Shown here one piece after another: positions 1 to 4,338 of a stretch of DNA of 7,908 bases (positions are counted from its first letter, which is position 1; every line of letters begins with the position of its first letter). This DNA is from an uncultured Verrucomicrobiota bacterium. GTDB taxonomy: Bacteria; Verrucomicrobiota; Verrucomicrobiia; Opitutales; Opitutaceae. A program made the position numbers and the translations under genes. The notes under the pieces are model-generated. The model was not told where the DNA came from and searched no databases. It worked only from the letters and a program-made list of their open reading frames with translations. Location of the stretch: assembly GCA_903919625.1 (NCBI GenBank), contig CAIXIZ010000214.1, forward strand, positions 1-7,908, written 5' to 3'.

Positions 1-1
1 C

Positions 2-163
2 GCCTACCTGCCGACCTCCCTGGTCGACCTGCTGGCCAACTTCAGTTTCAAGACCCACTATGATCCTTTCCTCAAGGGGATCATCGAGCTGAAGGACGTG
101 ATGTTCTTCCTCTCGCTCACCAGCTTCACGCTGTTCCTCAACGTCGTCGCCCTCGAACGCTGA
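2..163 (+). CDS. ABC-2 type transporter permease, C-terminal end (GldF-like), partial
   Basis: Only the last 53 residues are present; the start lies left of the window. The visible part has a short soluble stretch (FSFKTHYDPFLKGIIELKD) followed by a hydrophobic helix rich in Phe and Leu that ends in LNVVALER. This 'F..G.i.lkD..yfls...lfLn..ale' ending is typical of the last membrane segment of ABC-2 / GldF-type permeases. The stop is 12 bases before the GldG-type gene, so the two are almost certainly cotranscribed and form the membrane part of one exporter-like ABC complex. The substrate is unknown. The call rests on a short fragment plus the neighbouring gldG-type gene, and the ATPase gene should be further upstream. 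Confidence 0.8.
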   Translation, partial: AYLPTSLVDLLANFSFKTHYDPFLKGIIELKDVMFFLSLTSFTLFLNVVALER

Positions 164-175
164 CCCTTTTCCGCC

Positions 176-2077
176 ATGAAACCCGGCCTCAAAGCCCTTG
201 CCATTCTGCTCCTCTTCGCCGGCCTCGTGCTCGTCAATTACCTGGCCGCGCATCTGCCGCTGCGCCTCGACGCCACCGCCGGGAAAATCTACACGCTCAC
301 CCCAGGCACCCGGACCATTCTCGGGAAAATTGGCGAACCGCTGACGCTCGACTTCTATTTTTCGCGCGATGTCGAGGGCATGCCCATCCAGTACAAGAAT
401 TACGCCGAGCATGTGCTGGAAATGCTGCACCAGTATGTCCGCACGGCCGGCGGCCGGCTCATCCTCAATGTCATCAACCCCCGGGCCGACACCCCCGAGG
501 AGGAGAAGGCCACCGCAGCGGGCCTGAAGTCGGTGAATGACCCCGCCTCAGGGGCGGAACCGGCCTACTTCGGCCTGGTGGCGACCCAGGCGGACCAAAG
601 CGCCGCCATCCCCGGCTTCGGCCTCCAGCGGGAACAGCTCCTGGAATACGACCTCTCCCAGCTCATTTTCACCGTCCAGCACCAGCAGGAGACCAAAAAG
701 AAAATCGGCCTCATCACCAGCCTGCCGCTGCTTGGCTCCAGCCCGCAGGACATACAGATGATGATGATGCTCCAGCAGCAGCCCAAGCCCGGCCAGTATG
801 TGACCACCGAATGGGCAAAAAATTTCAATCTCGTAACGGTGGCCGACAGCGCCGAGCTGCTGCCGGAGCACCTTGACGGCCTCGCCATCATCCATCCGCA
901 GGCCCTTTCCCTCAAGCTGCTGTATGCCATCGACCAGTTCATGCTCTCCGGCAAACCGGTGTTCATCGCGGTTGATCCTTCCTCGCAGTATTTTCTGCGT
1001 CAGGCCGACCAGCAAATGATGATGATGGGGGCGCCGCAACCCAAGGTGTCCAGCGATCTGCCGCTGCTGTTCAAGGCCTATGGCATCGGCTACACGCCCG
1101 AAAATGTCACCGCCGACATCAGCCATGCCACCAAAGTTCAGACCAGCCGCAGCGGTGCCGTGTCGAGCATTCCCACCTGGCTGTCGCTGGACCACGAGAG
1201 CGTGAACCCCGCCTCGCCCGTCACGGCCCCGCTTAATTCGTTCCTGTTTGTCGAGGCCGGCAGCTTCATCGCCACCGCCTCCCCCGGAGTGAATCTCACG
1301 CCGCTGCTGGAAACTTCCGCGCAAAGCGGCGACCTCTCCTCCGCGGCGCTGCAGCTCAACCAGCCCGACCAGATGGCGCGCAACCTCAAGGTCTCCGGCA
1401 AGAAAACCCTCGCCATCCTGCTGCAGGGCAAATTCAAGACCGCCTTTCCCGATGGCATACCCAAGGACGAGAAGCCCGAGGAGAAAAAGGACAGCGTGAC
1501 CGCCCCGGCGGCAACCCCGCTGACGGAATCCGCCGCCTCCGGCTCCACCATGCTGCTGGTCGCCGACACCGACTGGTTGTTTGACCAGTATATTTTTGAC
1601 CCCAATTACCTCCAGGCCGGGCTGCTTTCGCCCCGCAATGACAATCTCGATCTCGCTGCCAACGTGCTCGATTTTCTCACCGGTTCGCCAGAGCTGCTTT
1701 CCGTCCGCGGCAAAGGGGCTTCGCTCCGCCCTTTCACCGTCGTGCAGCAGATGGAGTCTGAGGCCCGGAAAAAATTTGAGGTCCAGCTCACCACCCTCGA
1801 ATCGCGGCTCACCGAGGTGCAGACCAAGCTGAACGGGCTGCAGGCCAAGCGGACCGACGGTGGCCGCCTCGTGGCCACACCCGAGATGCAGGCGGAAATT
1901 CTCGGTTTTCAGAAGGACGAGGCCGCCATCCGCCACGAGCAACGCGATATCCGCCGCACCCTGCGCGAGGACGTCGACGCCCTTGGCCGCCGCCTGCTTT
2001 GGATCAATCTATTGACCACGCCGCTGCTGGTCGGCCTCTTCGGGCTCTGGTTCTCCCGGGCCCGGCGCCAGGCCTGA
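176..2077 (+). CDS. GldG-type ABC transporter auxiliary protein
   Basis: A 633-residue membrane-anchored protein of the GldG / ABC_transp_aux family, which accompanies GldF-like permeases. An N-terminal transmembrane helix (about residues 5-27) is followed by the family-typical start of the periplasmic part (LTPGTRTILGKIGEPLTLDFYFSRD). A Rossmann-like region includes PVFIAVDPSS (about 261-270). A charged Lys/Glu/Pro/Ala linker (about 430-455) precedes LLVADTDWLFDQ. A long predicted coiled coil (about 520-600) leads into a C-terminal transmembrane helix (about 607-626) and a basic tail. The ATG at 176 is chosen because it puts the signal-anchor helix at the N-terminus; there is no Shine-Dalgarno, only a pyrimidine-rich TTTTCCGCC just upstream. 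Two four-Met runs occur (195-198 and 281-284). In Bacteroidota the family belongs to the gliding complex; elsewhere its function is open, so gliding is not implied here. Confidence 0.88.
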   Translation: MKPGLKALAILLLFAGLVLVNYLAAHLPLRLDATAGKIYTLTPGTRTILGKIGEPLTLDFYFSRDVEGMPIQYKNYAEHVLEMLHQYVRTAGGRLILNVINPRADTPEEEKATAAGLKSVNDPASGAEPAYFGLVATQADQSAAIPGFGLQREQLLEYDLSQLIFTVQHQQETKKKIGLITSLPLLGSSPQDIQMMMMLQQQPKPGQYVTTEWAKNFNLVTVADSAELLPEHLDGLAIIHPQALSLKLLYAIDQFMLSGKPVFIAVDPSSQYFLRQADQQMMMMGAPQPKVSSDLPLLFKAYGIGYTPENVTADISHATKVQTSRSGAVSSIPTWLSLDHESVNPASPVTAPLNSFLFVEAGSFIATASPGVNLTPLLETSAQSGDLSSAALQLNQPDQMARNLKVSGKKTLAILLQGKFKTAFPDGIPKDEKPEEKKDSVTAPAATPLTESAASGSTMLLVADTDWLFDQYIFDPNYLQAGLLSPRNDNLDLAANVLDFLTGSPELLSVRGKGASLRPFTVVQQMESEARKKFEVQLTTLESRLTEVQTKLNGLQAKRTDGGRLVATPEMQAEILGFQKDEAAIRHEQRDIRRTLREDVDALGRRLLWINLLTTPLLVGLFGLWFSRARRQA

Positions 2078-2099
2078 ACCTGTTTTGTCCGTTCCTCCG

Positions 2100-3308
2100 A
2101 TGAAACTCCGCACTCTCGTCATCGCCATCGTCATCCTCGCCGCGCTCTCCGGCGTCGTTGCCCTCGTCAACCGTCCCCCCGCCCGGCCGCCCGAGGACGC
2201 GCGGGTGGCGCAGCCCATCGCCGCCGCCAGCCTGGTGGAGAAGGCCACCGGCATCCGGATCAGCGAGTCCGGTCGGACGGTTGAGCTCAAAAAATCCCCT
2301 GCGGGCGCCTGGCAGGTCACCTCGTATTTTGATTTCCCCGCCGACCTCGACAAGCTCTCCCGCTTTGCGGGCGATCTGACCGACCTGAAGATTTCCCGGC
2401 TGGTCACGACCACCCCTGCCACCCTCGCCCGCCTGGGCTTCAAGGACTCGCGCATCGAGCTGCTGGATGCGAATGGTCAGCCGCTACTCGACCTTGTGCT
2501 GGGCAAATCTCCCGACACCGGCACCGGACGCTTCGTGCGCTACGGCACGGAAGACAAAGCCTATCTGACGGGGCTTGACTCTGCGCTCGACACCGAGCCC
2601 AAAAACTGGGCCGCGGCCACCCTGCTCAAACTCAAGCCGGATGAGGTGGCAAAGGTCGAAGTCACATTCCCGGAGACAGAGACAGCCTCGGCAGCCACCA
2701 CGGTCACGGCCATCCGTGCCGCCAAGGACAAACCCTATGTTTCGCCGGCTGATTCCGCCCGCTCCACCCCGCTCAACTCCTCCGCCATCACGACGCTGGT
2801 CGAGAGCCTCACGGCCATGCGCTTTACCGACACGACCGCGACCGATGATGCCAATGCCACTGCGGCCAAATCCGCCACCCGATTGGTTAAACTGACCACC
2901 TTCGATCAGAAAACCATCACCCTTGCCATGGGGCGCAAACCGGAAGAAAAGAAACCCAAGCCGGCCGCGCCGATAGCGCCCGATGCCAAGCCAGCCGATT
3001 CTACCACCCCGCCCGCACCGACGGATGCCGCAGCGAAACCAGCCGATCCGGCCAAACCCACCGAGCCGGAATTCGATGTCATCCCCGCCGGCCCGGTTTA
3101 TGCATTTGTCACGCATAGCGATACGGACGCACCCATCAATGGGCTGATGACCAAGCGTGCCTTTCAGGTGGCGGAGTATACGTTTACTTCCCTCCCCCAA
3201 AAAGCTGACGATCTCTTCGAGTCGCCGCCTGCTTCCCCGGTTTCCGGCAGCGCTCCGCCCATTTCGGTCACAACCCCACCGCTCACGATTCCGTTGCCCG
3301 GGCCGTAA
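2100..3308 (+). CDS. DUF4340 domain membrane-anchored protein
   Basis: A 402-residue protein with an N-terminal hydrophobic helix (about residues 5-23) after a short basic MKLR start, so it is probably anchored in the membrane with the rest outside the cytoplasm. The following part matches the DUF4340 pattern: a strand such as ISESGRTVELKKS, then W-QVTSYFDFPADLDKLSRFAGDLTDLKISRLV, a 'LARLGF' element and LLDLVLGKSPDTGTGRFVRY. A low-complexity Pro/Ala/Lys/Asp stretch (about 282-325) interrupts the second half, and the tail is Pro-rich. I chose the ATG at 2100; an in-frame TTG at 2085 would add five residues and has no support. The gene starts 22 bases after the gldG-type gene. DUF4340 genes are commonly third in such GldF-GldG clusters, which suggests an accessory role in the same ABC complex. 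The molecular function is unknown. Confidence 0.85.
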   Translation: MKLRTLVIAIVILAALSGVVALVNRPPARPPEDARVAQPIAAASLVEKATGIRISESGRTVELKKSPAGAWQVTSYFDFPADLDKLSRFAGDLTDLKISRLVTTTPATLARLGFKDSRIELLDANGQPLLDLVLGKSPDTGTGRFVRYGTEDKAYLTGLDSALDTEPKNWAAATLLKLKPDEVAKVEVTFPETETASAATTVTAIRAAKDKPYVSPADSARSTPLNSSAITTLVESLTAMRFTDTTATDDANATAAKSATRLVKLTTFDQKTITLAMGRKPEEKKPKPAAPIAPDAKPADSTTPPAPTDAAAKPADPAKPTEPEFDVIPAGPVYAFVTHSDTDAPINGLMTKRAFQVAEYTFTSLPQKADDLFESPPASPVSGSAPPISVTTPPLTIPLPGP

Positions 3309-3331
3309 TACTGGCTGTTGCCCTCCGATCC

Positions 3332-3352
3332 GGGCGTCGTCAAGCAACGCCC
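3332..3352. terminator. Hairpin between convergent genes, possible bidirectional terminator
   Basis: GGGCGT (3332-3337) and ACGCCC (3347-3352) form a perfect 6-bp GC-rich stem with a 9-base loop. It sits in the 67-base gap between the convergent DUF4340 gene and the yciH-like gene, where a terminator is expected. Neither strand has a T-run after the stem, so it is not a classic intrinsic terminator. It may end transcripts weakly, stabilise 3' ends, or be a chance fold in GC-rich DNA. Confidence 0.35.
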
Positions 3353-3375
3353 CTACTCCAACCAAGCCGAAGGAA

Positions 3376-3762
3376 TCAACCGCCGGAATAGACCGGCCGA
3401 AAGCCCGATTCGGACAGGATGCGGGCCACATTTTCTCGCTGGTCCCCTTGGATCACAATGTCCCCGTCCTTCACGGTGCCGCCGCAACCACAGGCGGCGC
3501 GCATTTTTTTGACCAGCATTTCTTTTTCCGGCAGGCCAATGCCAATGAAGCCGGTCACCACCGTTACTGTTTTGCCGCCGCGACCACCGGTTTCACGCGT
3601 AAGGTCCACCCGGCCACGGTTTTTCTGGGGGGGCGATGGCGCCGGGGTCGCGGCCCCGGCTGCCAGGGAAACGGAAGGCAACCCGGCACGGCTCAAAGCC
3701 CCAAATGGATTTTGGCCGAGTCCCGTGCCTCCCTGGGTCGGTATCTTTTTCTCCATGCTCAT
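3376..3762 (-). CDS. yciH: SUI1/eIF1-like translation factor (YciH family)
   Basis: A 128-residue protein whose second half (about 59-128) is a SUI1/eIF1 domain. It contains GRGGKTVTVVTGF, a helix (LPEKEMLVKKMRAAC), the hallmark CGCGGTVKDGDIVIQGDQR (91-109) and the ending GFRPVYSGG, closely parallel to E. coli YciH (CGCGGxVKDGxIxIQGDxR...GG). Residues 1-58 are a Gly/Ala/Pro-rich, probably disordered extension ending in basic NRGRVDLTRE. eIF1 relatives act on the small ribosomal subunit and influence initiation fidelity; YciH-type proteins are not essential in the bacteria studied. The ATG at 3762 overlaps the stop of the upstream minus-strand gene (ATGA), which implies translational coupling. 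A second Met two codons on (3756) is an alternative. An open frame continues upstream to 3852 but lies inside the preceding gene. Confidence 0.9.
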   Translation of the reverse strand: MSMEKKIPTQGGTGLGQNPFGALSRAGLPSVSLAAGAATPAPSPPQKNRGRVDLTRETGGRGGKTVTVVTGFIGIGLPEKEMLVKKMRAACGCGGTVKDGDIVIQGDQRENVARILSESGFRPVYSGG

Positions 3763-4034
3763 GCCGGCACGCCGGGCTTCACTTTCTCTAGCCCACGGTT
3801 GCTGCAACCGCCCGGCGGAGTTTGCCCACCCGGTCCGCCCCCCTCCAGCCATGCCAATGCTTTCGCATAACTGCGCCGCTCCAAAAAATGCGCCAGTTGC
3901 GGATGCAGCGATCCACGCGGTGCCGCTGCCAGGAGGCTGTCCAGCCGGTTCAGTCCGTCGGCGATGGCCGGACCGTTGGCAGAACTGATCGCGGCCAGCA
4001 GTTCAGCCAGGTTGGTTTTGATTTGGGTTTCCAC
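3759..4034 (-). CDS. Small conserved-looking hypothetical protein upstream of yciH
   Basis: A 91-residue protein with no function that I recognise. It is mostly helical: ETQIKTNLAELLAAISSAN, then GPAIADGLNRLDSLLAA, then a striking LHPQLAHFLERRSYAKALAWLEGG. A Gly/Pro tail follows, with a single Cys in GGCSNRG. Its stop overlaps the yciH start by four bases, so both are probably made from one mRNA, hinting at a ribosome-related or simply coexpressed role. The start is uncertain. I prefer the GTG at 4034 because the extra 43 codons back to the ATG at 4163 use codons rare in this window (TTA, ATA, AGG) and run through an AT-richer inverted repeat that looks regulatory. If 4163 is right the protein has 134 residues. 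No Shine-Dalgarno supports either start. Confidence 0.6.
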   Translation of the reverse strand: METQIKTNLAELLAAISSANGPAIADGLNRLDSLLAAAPRGSLHPQLAHFLERRSYAKALAWLEGGGPGGQTPPGGCSNRGLEKVKPGVPA

Positions 4035-4115
4035 AGGTTGGATGGAAGCAAAGGCAATTTGCCCCGCGAGGCCAGCCGTTAACCGCGTTCTCGGCCTCAC
4101 CCTGAACAAATACGC

Positions 4116-4145
4116 AAGTTGTTTTTTGTCTATTGGTAACAACTT
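4116..4145. repeat. 8-bp inverted repeat in the divergent control region
   Basis: AAGTTGTT (4116-4123) and AACAACTT (4138-4145) are perfect inverted copies separated by 14 bases. They lie in an AT-richer patch between the minus-strand pair and sucA. The half-site centres are 22 bases apart, about two helical turns, which would suit a dimeric regulator; a hairpin is also possible. If the preferred GTG start of the hypothetical gene is right, this repeat lies in its promoter region. No regulator can be named. Confidence 0.4.
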
Positions 4146-4156
4146 CCGCCGGCTAT

Positions 4157-4184
4157 CTTTCATGTGGCTATTACGTAAGATAAT
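4157..4184 (+). promoter_or_regulatory. Candidate sigma70-like promoter for sucAB
   Basis: A weak -35 box CTTTCA (4157-4162; 3 of 6 consensus bases) and a good -10 box GATAAT (4179-4184; 5 of 6) are 16 bases apart. This is one of the few AT-rich stretches in the window and faces sucA. Transcription would begin near 4191 and give a leader of about 150 bases before the sucA ATG. Two short palindromes overlap it: TTACGTAA (4171-4178) and AAGAT-A-ATCTT (4177-4187). The assignment is by eye, assuming E. coli-like promoter preferences. Confidence 0.35.
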
Positions 4185-4207
4185 CTTCCGTCGTAGGGGT
4201 GTTTAGC

Positions 4208-4291
4208 CAGGCTGCAAAGGCCGGAAGGCGCTTGAGTCCGCCTCCGGCGGCCTCATAGTGGCCCTCTCCCCGTTTCGGTTTTTGCAGGCTG
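4208..4291 (+). other. Long imperfect stem in the sucA leader (possible structured RNA or palindromic repeat)
   Basis: Bases 4208-4226 pair with 4273-4291: 18 of 19 positions pair (15 Watson-Crick, 3 G-U), with one G-G mismatch near the base. The stem encloses 46 bases that hold a smaller hairpin, CCGCC (4238-4242) with GGCGG (4246-4250). The element lies wholly between the candidate promoter and the sucA start, so it would be transcribed in the leader. It could be a cis-regulatory RNA, a transcript-stabilising fold, or a dispersed palindromic element. It matches no riboswitch consensus I know; in particular I see no TPP-riboswitch core. Confidence 0.5.
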
Positions 4292-4302
4292 TCCGCGCAT
4301 GC

Positions 4303-4324
4303 GGCCGGCCTCGCGTGGCCGGCC
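4303..4324 (+). promoter_or_regulatory. All-GC hairpin just upstream of the sucA start
   Basis: GGCCGGCC occurs twice (4303-4310 and 4317-4324), separated by TCGCGT. As the octamer is its own reverse complement, the two copies form a perfect 8-bp stem with a 6-base loop. The stem ends 14 bases before the sucA ATG, close enough to affect ribosome access. Each copy is also an 8-base palindrome in the DNA. A role in translation control is inferred. Confidence 0.4.
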
Positions 4325-4338
4325 CGGAACCAATTTCC

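Noticed and set aside
548..1942. Minus-strand open frame (464 codons) opposite the gldG-type gene
   Set aside because: Gly/Arg/His-rich translation without domain features, fully covered by the real gene.
2484..3431. Minus-strand open frame (315 codons) opposite the DUF4340 gene
   Set aside because: Gly/Arg-rich shadow of a coding region, without family motifs.
3157..3988. Plus-strand open frames across the yciH-like gene
   Set aside because: Their translations show no domain, while the minus strand holds a clear SUI1 domain.
4201..4300. Integron attC site or TPP riboswitch in the sucA leader
   Set aside because: The ends do not carry the paired RYYYAAC/GTTRRRY boxes of attC, and the conserved TPP-riboswitch core sequences are absent.
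4258..4338. GTG start giving SucA 27 extra residues
   Set aside because: The added residues do not resemble E1 N-termini and come from the hairpin-rich leader; the ATG at 4339 matches the family.
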